Made by a program: the position numbers and the translations under genes. This document shows, piece after piece, positions 27,265-35,931 of a stretch of DNA of 37,031 nt; within the stretch, counting starts at the first letter, position 1; every line of letters begins with the position of its first letter. Under the pieces are notes generated by a model. The model was not told the DNA's origin, made no database searches, and saw nothing but the letters and a program-made list of their open reading frames with translations. Location of the stretch: assembly GCF_002902575.1 (NCBI RefSeq), contig NZ_PPRD01000003.1, positions 1 through 37,031 of the forward strand, read 5' to 3'. The stretch comes from Staphylococcus croceilyticus. GTDB taxonomy: Bacteria; Bacillota; Bacilli; Staphylococcales; Staphylococcaceae.

Positions 27265-27867
27265 ATGGCTCGATTCAGAGGTTCAAACTGGAAAAAATCT
27301 CGTCGTTTAGGTATCTCTTTAAGTGGTACTGGTAAAGAATTAGAAAAACGTCCTTACGCACCAGGACAACATGGTCCAAACCAACGTAAAAAATTATCAG
27401 AGTATGGTTTACAATTACGTGAAAAACAAAAATTACGTTACTTATATGGAATGACTGAAAGACAATTCCGTAACACATTTGACATCGCTGGTAAACAACA
27501 CGGTGTTCATGGTGAAAACTTCATGATCTTATTAGCTAGCCGTTTAGATGCAGTTGTATACTCATTAGGTTTAGCTCGTACTCGCCGTCAAGCTCGTCAA
27601 TTAGTTGGTCACGGTCACGTTGAAGTTGATGGTCGTCGCGTTGACATCCCATCATACTCATTAAAACCTGGTCAAGTTATCACTGTACGTGAAAAATCAC
27701 AAAACTTAGACATCATCAAAGAATCAGTTGAAATTAACAATTTCGTACCTGAATACTTAGACTTCGATGCAGACAGCTTAAAAGGTACTTTCGTACGCTT
27801 CCCTGAACGTAGCGAATTACCTGCTGAAATCAACGAACAATTAATCGTTGAGTACTACTCAAGATAA
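27265..27867 (+). CDS. rpsD: 30S ribosomal protein S4
   Basis: Primary 16S rRNA-binding protein that nucleates assembly of the 30S body and influences decoding fidelity. It is 200 residues, starting [16 protein letters not shown], with the S4 RNA-binding domain ([30 protein letters not shown]) in the second half. It contains no cysteine at all, so it is the zinc-free (C-minus) form. It stands alone, outside any ribosomal protein operon, as is usual in Bacilli. The SD AAAGGAGGAG is strong, and the codon use is visibly more biased (many GGT, CGT and GTT codons) than in its neighbours, consistent with high expression. Confidence 0.98.
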   Translation: MARFRGSNWKKSRRLGISLSGTGKELEKRPYAPGQHGPNQRKKLSEYGLQLREKQKLRYLYGMTERQFRNTFDIAGKQHGVHGENFMILLASRLDAVVYSLGLARTRRQARQLVGHGHVEVDGRRVDIPSYSLKPGQVITVREKSQNLDIIKESVEINNFVPEYLDFDADSLKGTFVRFPERSELPAEINEQLIVEYYSR

Positions 27868-27880
27868 GTTGCGTAGTATT

Positions 27881-27916
27881 AAAACCACCCTTTCCTTTTG
27901 GATTGGGTGGTTTTTT
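27881..27916 (+). terminator. Terminator of rpsD
   Basis: A 10-bp stem AAAACCACCC/GGGTGGTTTT (27881-27890 with 27905-27914) is followed by a T run. It starts 13 bp after the stop codon. Confidence 0.9.
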
Positions 27917-27925
27917 ATATCCACA

Positions 27926-28672
27926 TTACAATTTAAATAATTCATCTGGAATATCAGAAATAATTCCGTCTACCCCTAAATTGATAAGCTTCTTAACATC
28001 TTTAGCCTTATTCACTGTATATGGAATGACTTTCAAATCATTCTCATGTGCACGTGCCATAAATTTTTTATTCACTAATTTATAATTAGGATTTACAAAC
28101 GTCGCATATTGAGCAATCTCTTCAAAGTCAGGTAATTTATACCAATATTTCTTTTTACTGATTAATACCCCTAATTGATAATCACTCTCTAATGTCGAGA
28201 GGTGTTTAACACTATTAGCATCAAAAGATTGAAGAATCACTTTATGTGATGGTACTTGATACGCTTTTAGTCGCTGTACGACAGCTTCCTCAATACCAGG
28301 ATATTGACTGGGCACCTTTAACTCTATTAATAATTTTTTAGAGTAATGATTAAATACTTCCAACACTTCATCAAACGTAGATATTTTTGTATTTGAAAAG
28401 GCTTTGCCATGTTTTACACCAAAGTCAAAGTTTCTTAACTCCTCAAGCGTGTAATCCATCACTTTACCTTTTCCATTAGACGTACGATCAATCGTATCAT
28501 CATGAATCACTACTAATTCTTTATCTTTAGTGAAATGCACATCTATTTCTAACATATCAATGTGTTGCATTAATGCTGCCTTAAATCCTTCAACGGTATT
28601 TTCAGGATAGCGATGTGATAATCCACGATGCGCTACAATTTGAAATGCTTGATTGGGTTTAGATATTTTCAT
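27926..28672 (-). CDS. Cytosolic glycerophosphodiester phosphodiesterase
   Basis: A 248-residue GDPD-family enzyme that hydrolyses deacylated phospholipids (glycerophosphodiesters) to glycerol 3-phosphate and an alcohol. The metal and catalytic motifs AHRGLSHRYPENT (from about residue 14), EIDVHFTKD (about 45) and VVIHDDTIDRTSNG are intact, and the C-terminus has the typical GVDGIISDIPDEL. There is no signal peptide or lipobox, so it resembles cytosolic UgpQ and not secreted GlpQ. I start it at ATG 28672 because AAAGGTG lies 8 nt upstream; the upstream in-frame ATG at 28693 has no SD. It is convergent with rpsD and divergent from the OsmC gene. Confidence 0.92.
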   Translation of the reverse strand: MKISKPNQAFQIVAHRGLSHRYPENTVEGFKAALMQHIDMLEIDVHFTKDKELVVIHDDTIDRTSNGKGKVMDYTLEELRNFDFGVKHGKAFSNTKISTFDEVLEVFNHYSKKLLIELKVPSQYPGIEEAVVQRLKAYQVPSHKVILQSFDANSVKHLSTLESDYQLGVLISKKKYWYKLPDFEEIAQYATFVNPNYKLVNKKFMARAHENDLKVIPYTVNKAKDVKKLINLGVDGIISDIPDELFKL

Positions 28673-28751
28673 AAAAAGACACCTTTCTTTCATCTTGCAC
28701 CACTTTCAACTAAACTTAAGTTAACACACAATTTACGGAGGTCAAACTGAT

Positions 28752-29192
28752 ATGGTGAAACATGATTTCGAAGTTCAAACTAAGTGGCTAGGTGGTCGTG
28801 AAGAAGTAGGTTCAGTTAACGGCGATGTGATTTCTGAACATATTTCAATTCCAGCTCCTTTGGGCGGTAATGGCACTGGCACAAACCCGGATGAATTATT
28901 GGTAGCTGCCGCTTCTTCTTGCTATATTATCTCCCTAGCCGCAACGCTTGAAAGAGCTAAATTTACAAATATAGAATTAACAATTAAGACCATTGGTACG
29001 GCGCTTTTTGAAAATGGGAAATTCAAAATGGATAAGATTACGCACTACCCTTCCATTACCGTTTCAAGTGATGAAAAAGCAACATTAGAAAAACGTTTAC
29101 CTAGATTATTAACGATTGCTGATAACAACTGTATGATTTCAAATTCTATACGCAATAATGTAACTATCGACATTCAACCTACTATAGAATAA
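28752..29192 (+). CDS. OsmC/Ohr-family peroxide reductase
   Basis: A 146-residue OsmC-fold protein with the two active-site cysteines, C57 in AAASSCYIISL and C127 in ADNNCMIS, at the family's positions. Such proteins detoxify organic hydroperoxides, usually through lipoyl or thiol donors. It starts VKHDFEVQTKWLGGREEVGSV and has PLGGNGTGTNPDELL ahead of the first Cys. It belongs to the wider OsmC group and does not show the classical Ohr signature. SD ACGGAGG. It is monocistronic with a terminator after it. The substrate is inferred from the family. Confidence 0.88.
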   Translation: MVKHDFEVQTKWLGGREEVGSVNGDVISEHISIPAPLGGNGTGTNPDELLVAAASSCYIISLAATLERAKFTNIELTIKTIGTALFENGKFKMDKITHYPSITVSSDEKATLEKRLPRLLTIADNNCMISNSIRNNVTIDIQPTIE

Positions 29193-29196
29193 TCTA

Positions 29197-29241
29197 ATTC
29201 AATCTCACTATAAATCTTAGTGGGATTGAGTAATCCTCTTT
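29197..29241 (+). terminator. Terminator after the OsmC gene
   Basis: A 14-bp stem with two G-U pairs (29197-29210 with 29218-29231) and a 7-nt loop, followed by a T-rich but interrupted tail. Confidence 0.65.
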
Positions 29242-29243
29242 TA

Positions 29244-29275
29244 AATTGTCAGAATATTTGTTAAAATAATTAAAT
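29244..29275 (+). promoter_or_regulatory. CodY-like box and possible promoter of the serine operon
   Basis: AATTGTCAGAATATT (29244-29258) matches the CodY consensus at 13 of 15 positions. It overlaps a possible -35 TTGTCA (29246-29251) that lies 18 bp before TTAAAT (29270-29275). A repressor bound here would block the promoter directly. Confidence 0.45.
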
Positions 29276-29302
29276 CTTATCTATGTGGGAGGAAATTTAA
29301 CA

Positions 29303-30475
29303 ATGTATTACTATGAACCTTTATTACTTACACCCGGACCAACCCCAGTCCCTCCAGAAATTAATCATGCTATGAATTTACCAATGGTAGGTCACCGTTC
29401 TCCAGATTTTGAAGCCATTGCGAAAGAAGCTTTCAATAATTTGAAACCTATCTTTGGAACACAAAATGAAGTTATGATATTAACTTCAAGCGGAACAAGT
29501 GTGCTCGAAGCCAGTATGTTAAATATCGTCAATCCGGACGATCACTTTATAGTCATCGTTTCTGGTGCATTTGGTAATCGCTTTAAACAAATTGCAGAAA
29601 CATACTATAAAAATGTACATATTTATGATGTCGAATGGGGTAAAGCAGTCAATGTTAACGAGTTCGTACAATTCCTTTCTTCAATTGACCACAAAATTAC
29701 TGCTGTCTTTACTCAATATTGTGAAACTTCAACTGCTGTACTACATCCAGTCGGAGAGTTAGGCAAAGCTATCAAAGCGTTTGATAACGACATTTATTAT
29801 GTAGTAGATGGCGTAAGCTGTATTGGTGCAGTTGATGTAAATCTTGAGAGAGATTACATTGACGTACTCGTATCAGGCAGTCAAAAAGCTTTAATGTTAC
29901 CTCCTGGTCTTGCATTCGTCGCTTATAATCATCGTGCACAACAACGATTTAGTAATGTAACTACCCCACGTTTCTATTTATATTTAAATAAATATTTTGA
30001 TTCACTTCAACAACATTCAACACCATTCACTCCAAATGTAGGTCTATTTAGAGCTATTAACGCTTATGCAACTTTAGTAAATAAAGAAGGATTTAATAAT
30101 ACGATTGCACGACATAACACGATTAAAAATGCATTAAGAGCCGCATTAAGAGCCGCATTAAAAAAACTTGATTTAGACTTATTAGTTGATGACGCTTACG
30201 CTTCTCCTACTGTAACTGCTTTCGTACCTAAAGACGAAGCGGAAGTGAAACACATTAAATCTACATTAAAATCTCAATTTAATATCACTATCGCTGGTGG
30301 ACAAGGAAAATTAAAAGGTAAAATATTGCGCATTGGTCATATGGGTAAAGTTTCTCCATTTGATATTTTATCTGTGGTCACTGCATTAGAACTTATTCTA
30401 ACAGATTATCGTAAAGTAAATTATATTGGTAAAGCAACTACTAAATATACGGAGGTCATCCAACATGACGCATAA
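29303..30475 (+). CDS. Class V PLP-dependent aminotransferase (serine/alanine-glyoxylate type)
   Basis: A 390-residue fold-type I aminotransferase of the alanine-glyoxylate/serine-pyruvate family. Visible are LTPGPTPVPPEINHAM at the N-terminus, the cofactor region YVVDGVSCIGAVDV and the PLP lysine in SGSQKALMLPPGL (about 195). It precedes serA, with its stop overlapping the serA start by 11 bp. It may therefore make phosphoserine from 3-phosphohydroxypyruvate in place of SerC, or interconvert serine or glycine with keto acids; the operon favours the former, as inference. ATG 29303 is used because GGGAGG (29287-29292) precedes it; the GTG at 29285 lies inside that SD region. A 12-bp tandem repeat at 30131-30154 adds the residues ALRA twice. 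Confidence 0.85.
   Translation: MYYYEPLLLTPGPTPVPPEINHAMNLPMVGHRSPDFEAIAKEAFNNLKPIFGTQNEVMILTSSGTSVLEASMLNIVNPDDHFIVIVSGAFGNRFKQIAETYYKNVHIYDVEWGKAVNVNEFVQFLSSIDHKITAVFTQYCETSTAVLHPVGELGKAIKAFDNDIYYVVDGVSCIGAVDVNLERDYIDVLVSGSQKALMLPPGLAFVAYNHRAQQRFSNVTTPRFYLYLNKYFDSLQQHSTPFTPNVGLFRAINAYATLVNKEGFNNTIARHNTIKNALRAALRAALKKLDLDLLVDDAYASPTVTAFVPKDEAEVKHIKSTLKSQFNITIAGGQGKLKGKILRIGHMGKVSPFDILSVVTALELILTDYRKVNYIGKATTKYTEVIQHDA
30131..30160 (+). repeat. 12-bp tandem duplication inside the aminotransferase gene
   Basis: GCATTAAGAGCC occurs twice head to tail (30131-30142 and 30143-30154), followed by a further GCATTA. It is in frame and encodes ALRA-ALRA-AL in a helical region. It looks like replication slippage and should vary between strains. 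Confidence 0.9.
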
Positions 30476-32063
30476 AATTTTAGTTTCAGACCCTATTTCT
30501 GAAGAAGGTTTACATAGTTTACTCTCTCACCCTGATTTTGAAGTAGATATTAAAACAGATTTAACACCTGAACAGTTAGTTGACATTATCCCACAATATG
30601 AAGGTTTAATCGTGCGAAGCCAAACACAAGTTACTCTTGACGTCATTAATAAGGCACAACAGTTAAAAGTAATCGCCCGTGCAGGCGTTGGGGTAGATAA
30701 TATAGATATTGAAGCGGCTACATTGAAAGGTATATTAGTCGTAAACGCACCAGATGGAAATACAATTTCTGCTACCGAACATTCAGTAGCTATGATTTTA
30801 GCGATGGCGCGTAATATCCCTCAAGCTCATGCTTCTTTGAAAAGTAAAGAATGGAATCGAAAAGCTTTTAAAGGTGTAGAACTGTATCAAAAAACATTAG
30901 GTGTCATCGGAGCAGGCCGTATAGGTTTAGGTGTAGCTAAAAGACTTCAAAGCTTTGGTATGAAAATTCTAGCATTTGACCCCTACTTAACTGAAGAAAA
31001 AGCACAACAACTAGATATCCAACTCGCTACAGTAGATGAAATTGCTACCAATGCAGACTTTGTAACTGTACACACGCCTTTAACACCTAAAACACGTGGC
31101 ATTATAAATGCAAATTTCTTTGCTAAAGCAAAACCTTCACTACAAATTATCAATGTAGCTAGAGGTGGCATTATTAATGAACAAGATTTACTTAACGCAT
31201 TAGATAATAATCAAATTGCACATGCAGCTTTAGATGTGTTCGAACATGAACCTCCTACTTCTTCACCTCTATTGGATCATGACAAAATCATTATCACACC
31301 ACATTTAGGTGCTTCAACTGTTGAAGCTCAAGAAAAAGTAGCTATCTCAGTAGCCAATGAGATGATTGATATTTTAGAAAATGGAAACGTCACAAATGCA
31401 GTCAATGCACCAAAATTAAATTTAAATAATATCGATGAAGTAACACAACAATGGATTGAAGTCGGAGAATTATCTGGCGAATTAGCTATTCAATTATTAG
31501 AAGAAGTTCCTAGAGAAATTAAAATTACTTTCAACGGAGAAGTAAGTGAAAAAGATACAGATCTAATTATCCATTCTATAGTTACACGCATTTTACAACA
31601 AGATTTAGGAGAACGTGTAAATCTAATCAATGCAATGGCATTACTAAAAGAACAAGGTGTGACGCATCACATTGAAAATCGTGCCTCTCAAGGAACGTTC
31701 AGTAATTACATTCAAATCCACTTAATTGGTGAACAAGAAGAAGTCAAAATTGGTGCGACAGTGGTTTCAGGATTTGGCCCACGTATTGTACGTATTAACG
31801 ATTATTCAGTTGACTTTAAACCTAACGCTTATCAATTCATTTCTTATCATGCAGACAAACCTGGTATGGTCGGATTAACAGGACAATTGTTAGGTAAACA
31901 TGATATTAACATCGCTTCTATGTCATTAGGACGTCATAGCGAAGGTGGACAAGCGATGATGGTACTTTCAGTTGACCAACCTGTAACACAAGAAGTTATT
32001 AATGAATTATATCAAGCTGGTGGTTTTGAAAAAATTTACGGCACGACTTTATCAGTAAAATAA
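30465..32063 (+). CDS. serA: D-3-phosphoglycerate dehydrogenase
   Basis: NAD-dependent oxidation of 3-phosphoglycerate to 3-phosphohydroxypyruvate, the first step of serine synthesis. It has 532 residues of the long type: catalytic and Rossmann domains (GAGRIG about 148-153, NVARGGIINE about 232, HLGAST about 280), an intervening ASB domain (about 320-450) and a C-terminal ACT domain (about 458-532, HADKPGMVGLTGQLL), the usual seat of serine feedback. The frame extends 39 nt upstream, but GGAGGT (30451-30456) sets the start at ATG 30465, which overlaps the end of the aminotransferase gene. The two are co-transcribed. It ends at a bidirectional terminator. Confidence 0.96.
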   Translation: MTHKILVSDPISEEGLHSLLSHPDFEVDIKTDLTPEQLVDIIPQYEGLIVRSQTQVTLDVINKAQQLKVIARAGVGVDNIDIEAATLKGILVVNAPDGNTISATEHSVAMILAMARNIPQAHASLKSKEWNRKAFKGVELYQKTLGVIGAGRIGLGVAKRLQSFGMKILAFDPYLTEEKAQQLDIQLATVDEIATNADFVTVHTPLTPKTRGIINANFFAKAKPSLQIINVARGGIINEQDLLNALDNNQIAHAALDVFEHEPPTSSPLLDHDKIIITPHLGASTVEAQEKVAISVANEMIDILENGNVTNAVNAPKLNLNNIDEVTQQWIEVGELSGELAIQLLEEVPREIKITFNGEVSEKDTDLIIHSIVTRILQQDLGERVNLINAMALLKEQGVTHHIENRASQGTFSNYIQIHLIGEQEEVKIGATVVSGFGPRIVRINDYSVDFKPNAYQFISYHADKPGMVGLTGQLLGKHDINIASMSLGRHSEGGQAMMVLSVDQPVTQEVINELYQAGGFEKIYGTTLSVK

Positions 32064-32071
32064 ATACATTA

Positions 32072-32117
32072 TAAAAGCTCGTAGATGAACAATGATTTCA
32101 TCTACGAGCCTCTTTTT
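32072..32117. terminator. Bidirectional terminator between serA and the HAD gene
   Basis: A perfect 13-bp GC-containing stem (32077-32089 with 32097-32109) and a 7-nt loop, with CTCTTTTTA downstream on plus and TTTTAT on minus. The genes converge here. Confidence 0.9.
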
Positions 32118-33240
32118 ATAGTAAAATGTCATGAATTTTTCCTACGTGATCAACGATATGGTCGGCATGATATTGTTCTAATTCTTCACGAGCTTCTTGC
32201 CCTTTCAAACCTGTTAATGTCCCTATAAATGTAGCACCTATTTTTTTCGCACATAATAAATCTGCTAACGAATCTCCAACGATATATACCTCTTCTTTAT
32301 TAACAATATTTTCTTGCTCAGTGATGTACGTTTGATACTCCGATTTTTGATTGCCATTGAGGGTTGCAATATAACAAAACGGATTTGGTTTTCCTAAAGG
32401 AATATACTGTGGAAATTCACTTTCTGCTTCAAGAACATCGCTTGCGGTTACAATGTTGTTGTTATCGAAATATTCTAGTAGGCCAAGCGATTCAAACGGC
32501 ACTATAGTTTCTGTTTTAGGTCGCCCTGTTGCAATAGCTAATTGATAGCCCGCTTCTTGTAAATCGTTTAATAAAGTTTTGACTTCCTCCACTGGTCTTA
32601 GAATAATTTCATCATATATGAACCCTTCTTTTTGAGTGTTGATAGGTGTTTTATTTTCAACTTCCTCAAATAATTTACCACCTAAATACCAATTTTGATA
32701 AACTTCTCTAGTTAATTGCCATAAAGGACCTTTTAGTTTAAATACACTGGCATCATCTGTATTTAGTTGCAATTTAGCAAACTGTTCTAAAGATGCATAT
32801 ATATTAGCTTTACCACTTTCAATATTTTTAATAAATGATAATGGCGCCTTATAATTAATCTCTACATCGTTGTTAATCAAAGTTTGTAACTGTTGTAAGT
32901 CATCTTGAGAAATAGATTTTAATTGTAAAAATTGATTTACAGCTTGTATATCTAACGCTTTTAAAATATGTATAAAATGGATACTAAACACGACAAATAA
33001 CATATCCCAATTGGAATTGAGGCCTAATGATTTTAATTGTTTTAATATGTGGTCATGTTGAAATACTCTATTTCTCACTTCTTCAATCAGTTCATCGTTT
33101 ATATTTTCAAAATTAATAGATTTGTCTAAACCAAGAAATGTCTTACTCTTAAGCATTTCTTCTACAGTTAGCGCCGAAACATCAAAACAGCGTTCCTCAC
33201 TTAAAAATACCCCATCCACATCAAATAATATTGATTTCAT
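32116..33240 (-). CDS. HAD-superfamily phosphatase-like hydrolase with large cap
   Basis: A 374-residue protein with all four haloacid-dehalogenase motifs: nucleophile FDVDG (D7, D9), motif II in AIATGRPKTE (about 238), the motif III lysine in GKPNPFCYIA (about 283) and motif IV in VGDSLADLL (about 323). About 200 residues of alpha-helical sequence separate motif I from motif II. This is a much larger cap than in typical phosphoglycolate or phosphoserine phosphatases, so the substrate pocket is unusual. The substrate is unknown. It lies convergent to serA, so a role as phosphoserine phosphatase can be imagined but not shown. SD AAGGGG before ATG 33240. Confidence 0.82.
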   Translation of the reverse strand: MKSILFDVDGVFLSEERCFDVSALTVEEMLKSKTFLGLDKSINFENINDELIEEVRNRVFQHDHILKQLKSLGLNSNWDMLFVVFSIHFIHILKALDIQAVNQFLQLKSISQDDLQQLQTLINNDVEINYKAPLSFIKNIESGKANIYASLEQFAKLQLNTDDASVFKLKGPLWQLTREVYQNWYLGGKLFEEVENKTPINTQKEGFIYDEIILRPVEEVKTLLNDLQEAGYQLAIATGRPKTETIVPFESLGLLEYFDNNNIVTASDVLEAESEFPQYIPLGKPNPFCYIATLNGNQKSEYQTYITEQENIVNKEEVYIVGDSLADLLCAKKIGATFIGTLTGLKGQEAREELEQYHADHIVDHVGKIHDILL

Positions 33241-33314
33241 TTCACCGTTCCCCTTTTATTTTAAATATTCTGATACTTTTAATCATAACTAACCTATTAT
33301 TAAAGTCAATATGC

Positions 33315-33365
33315 TAAAAAAATAAACCAGCATGATATATAAATGGATTACATATCACACTGGTT
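33315..33365 (-). terminator. Terminator of the PTS gene
   Basis: Stem 33325-33338 with 33352-33365 (14 positions, two mismatches) followed on the minus strand by seven T residues. It lies 86 bp after the PTS stop codon and before the HAD gene. Confidence 0.7.
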
Positions 33366-33451
33366 ATCTGAACAACATATATTTATCAATAGACTTTTAT
33401 CTTATCAGACCACTAAGACATATATTGTCTTTTTAATTATTTCTTGAAAAA

Positions 33452-34924
33452 TTAATGCATTTGTCTTTCAATTTCATCGGCTACTTGTTGAACGTGCGTT
33501 CCAATAATGACTTGTGTAGAGTGTTTACCATTTTTTGTTACCCCTACAGCGCCTGCATTTCTAATTTTTTGTTCATCAATAATAGAATTGTCTTTTAATT
33601 CCATTCGTAAACGTGTTGCACAATTTGTTAATGTATCGATGTTTTCACTACCGCCTAAGCCTTCTAGAATTTGACTTGCAGTTTTATGGTATCTGCCTTT
33701 TCCAGAAGCAACAGCTTGATCAGTAGAATCATCTGTAGTGTCATCAGTTGGATCTGTTAATAAGTTTGTGCCTCTACCTATAGTGTTAAGATTAAAGACT
33801 TGAATGATTACGCGGAATATCACATAGTATAGAATAAAGAATACAATGCCTTGAACAAAAATCATGAGTGGATGATTTGCTACTGGATTGATAAGTGATA
33901 GTGCGTAATCAATCAGGCCGGCACTAAATGAGAACCCAGCTGTCCAATGAAAGAATGAAGCAATAAATAATGATAGTCCTGTTAAGAACGCATGGACAAC
34001 AAATAATACTGGGGCAACAAACATGAATGCAAATTCAATTGGCTCAGTCACACCTACTATGAATGCTGAGATAGCGCTGGCTAAGAACCAACCATAAACT
34101 TGTTTCTTTTGGCTAGATTGAGCTGTATGATACATCGCTAAAGCTGCAGCTGGGATGCCGAACATCATAATTGGGAAGAATCCCGCTTGATAACGACCTG
34201 TTAAACCTTTAACTGCGCCTTGGCCAGTTTGGAATTTGCCGATGTCATTAATACCCGCTGTATCAAACCAAAATACTGCGTTTAATGCGTGATGTAGGCC
34301 TGTAGGTATAAGTAGTCGGTTGAAGAAGCCATATAAAAATGCTCCGAATGGACCAAATCCTACGAGCCATTCACCAAATTGTACTATTGCAGAATAAATA
34401 TAAGGCCATGTGAACATTAGAATAACGATTAAGAATGTACAGAAGAAGACTGTCATAATTGGTACTAAACGTTTACCACTGAAAAATGATAATGCTAATG
34501 GTAATTCAACATCACTAAATTTGTTATAACAATACGCAGCAATTAAACCAATTATAATTCCTATAAAAACGTTTGAGTTATCCATTTTTTCAAACCCTTG
34601 GTTTACTGCGCTTATTTTAATATTAAATAGTAGTGCTATGTGTTTAGGCGTTAATACTTCTACTACCAGCGCATATCCTAAAGCCGCGGCTAATGCTACT
34701 GCACCGTCATTTTTCTTAGCCATACCAATCGCTACACCGATTGCAAAGATAAGACCTAGTTGGCCTAGTATAGCTGTTCCCACTGTTGAAAAGAACAGTG
34801 CTACAGTTGGCAATACGTGTAATGCTTTAAGCAAGTTACCAATTCCGACGATAATTGCGCCCGCTGGTAATACAGCGACTGGTAACATTAACGATCGCCC
34901 TAAATTTTGAAAAAACTTAAACAT
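33452..34924 (-). CDS. nagE: PTS transporter subunit IICB, N-acetylglucosamine type
   Basis: A 490-residue sugar permease that imports and phosphorylates its substrate using phosphate from IIA/HPr. Residues 1 to about 380 form the membrane IIC domain, with the substrate-site segment LIPTGLHHALNAVFWF (about 205-220) and GVTEPIEFAFMF. A hydrophilic linker rich in D and T (about 388-410) leads to the IIB domain, with the phosphocysteine in TLTNCATRLRMEL (about 433). There is no IIA domain, so it depends on a separate glucose-type IIA. The glucose/GlcNAc family is clear; GlcNAc is favoured from the equivalent S. aureus locus, and glucose remains possible. SD TGGGAGG. A cre-like site and a perfect palindrome lie upstream. 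Confidence 0.85.
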   Translation of the reverse strand: MFKFFQNLGRSLMLPVAVLPAGAIIVGIGNLLKALHVLPTVALFFSTVGTAILGQLGLIFAIGVAIGMAKKNDGAVALAAALGYALVVEVLTPKHIALLFNIKISAVNQGFEKMDNSNVFIGIIIGLIAAYCYNKFSDVELPLALSFFSGKRLVPIMTVFFCTFLIVILMFTWPYIYSAIVQFGEWLVGFGPFGAFLYGFFNRLLIPTGLHHALNAVFWFDTAGINDIGKFQTGQGAVKGLTGRYQAGFFPIMMFGIPAAALAMYHTAQSSQKKQVYGWFLASAISAFIVGVTEPIEFAFMFVAPVLFVVHAFLTGLSLFIASFFHWTAGFSFSAGLIDYALSLINPVANHPLMIFVQGIVFFILYYVIFRVIIQVFNLNTIGRGTNLLTDPTDDTTDDSTDQAVASGKGRYHKTASQILEGLGGSENIDTLTNCATRLRMELKDNSIIDEQKIRNAGAVGVTKNGKHSTQVIIGTHVQQVADEIERQMH

Positions 34925-34979
34925 CTATGATATTTCCTCCCAAAATACTAATACTTTAATAAGATAGTACTTATATTTA

Positions 34980-34992
34980 TGTATGACATACA
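34980..34992. promoter_or_regulatory. 13-bp perfect palindrome upstream of the PTS gene
   Basis: TGTATG-A-CATACA lies 56-68 bp before the PTS start. It does not resemble the NagR/GntR operator I know (GGTCTAGACC type). It could be the operator of a local regulator or an mRNA hairpin too small to be stable. Confidence 0.35.
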
Positions 34993-35013
34993 CCTATAAT
35001 AATTTATCATATT

Positions 35014-35027
35014 TGAAAGCGTTTTTG
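35014..35027. promoter_or_regulatory. cre-like site upstream of the PTS gene
   Basis: TGAAAGCGTTTTTG matches TGNAARCGNWWWCA at 12 of 14 positions, the last two differing. It lies 90-103 bp upstream of the start codon. CcpA control of a sugar PTS is expected. Confidence 0.45.
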
Positions 35028-35144
35028 TCATGATATTTTTAATTAAAATTATCAAAATTATGGCCTAAGATGAATTAATTATGATGATTAATACGAAGTT
35101 AGATAAAAGGCTAAATTAGGAGCATCTATTGAGTTAAGATTAAA

Positions 35145-35178
35145 TAAAAAACTCTTGAACCTAAATTAGATTCAAGAG
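35145..35178 (-). terminator. Terminator of the LPXTG protein gene
   Basis: Stem CTCTTGAA/TTCAAGAG (35152-35159 with 35171-35178), with CTA/TAG pairing inside the loop, is followed on the minus strand by TTTTTTA. It starts 21 bp after the stop codon. Confidence 0.85.
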
Positions 35179-35199
35179 CTTTAGAAGCTACATTAAAGT

Positions 35200-35808
35200 T
35201 TATTTATTACTTGAGAAGCGTTTAAATGTTAATAATGAACCTGCAGCTAATAATACTGAAGCAATGATAGTGATTAAATCAGAGTTAAATTGTTCACCTG
35301 TTTCTGGTAAAGCTTTTGTAGTTTGTTGTTCATTATTTTGAGTAGAAGCGTTATTGTTGTTTATAGTGCTAGCATTTGATTGGTTATTATGATTTACTGT
35401 TGACTCTTGATTAGTATTTGATGAATTTACTCTAGTATTATTAGTTTTGGCTTGATTATTTTCAGAGTTAGTTGAAGCCTTTTGTACTAAGTTACCATTT
35501 GCATCATAAACGTTTCCTGTTTCTTTATTAACATATAAAAATGAAGGAGATTGGTTTGGTTCTTCACCAAAGGCAACACTATATGAGTTTTTAGGATGAT
35601 TAGGATCAGCATATTTTTCATCCATAACTGTATACTTAGTACCCTCTTTAGGATGGTAGTTACTATTATTAGTTACTAAATCTTGTACATTTTTTTCGGC
35701 TTGAGATTTTGAAACATTTTCAGCTGCATGTGCTTGATGTGCTCCTACACCACTGAATAATAACGCTCCTGTTAAAGTAGTTGTAGCAAAGATACTTGAT
35801 TTTTTCAT
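35200..35808 (-). CDS. Small LPXTG cell-wall-anchored surface protein
   Basis: A 202-residue exported protein. Signal peptide: MKK, a hydrophobic core, and probable cleavage after AHA (residue 28); it lacks the YSIRK motif. Residues of about 29-110 form a small folded domain containing SFLYVNKETGNVYDANGNLV. About 112-165 is a low-complexity linker rich in Asn, Ser, Thr and Gln that would span the wall. LPETG at 167-171, a hydrophobic stretch and the tail KRFSSNK form a complete sortase A signal. The function is unknown. The folded part slightly recalls PepSY-like beta hairpins of staphylococcal secreted proteins, a weak guess. The RBS is AAAGGGG. It is monocistronic with its own terminator. 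I do not recall it in this position in S. aureus. Confidence 0.88.
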   Translation of the reverse strand: MKKSSIFATTTLTGALLFSGVGAHQAHAAENVSKSQAEKNVQDLVTNNSNYHPKEGTKYTVMDEKYADPNHPKNSYSVAFGEEPNQSPSFLYVNKETGNVYDANGNLVQKASTNSENNQAKTNNTRVNSSNTNQESTVNHNNQSNASTINNNNASTQNNEQQTTKALPETGEQFNSDLITIIASVLLAAGSLLTFKRFSSNK

Positions 35809-35931
35809 TTTTACGTCCCCTTTATTAATTAAAATTAAAAATTAAAAATAAATCATAATATATTTTGCGTTACAATGTTGTTCGTCTATATATTAACATG
35901 CATTTGTTTAAATATTTTATAAAGTTTTGTA

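Noticed and set aside
29285-29302. GTG 29285 as the start of the aminotransferase
   Set aside because: It overlaps the SD that serves ATG 29303.
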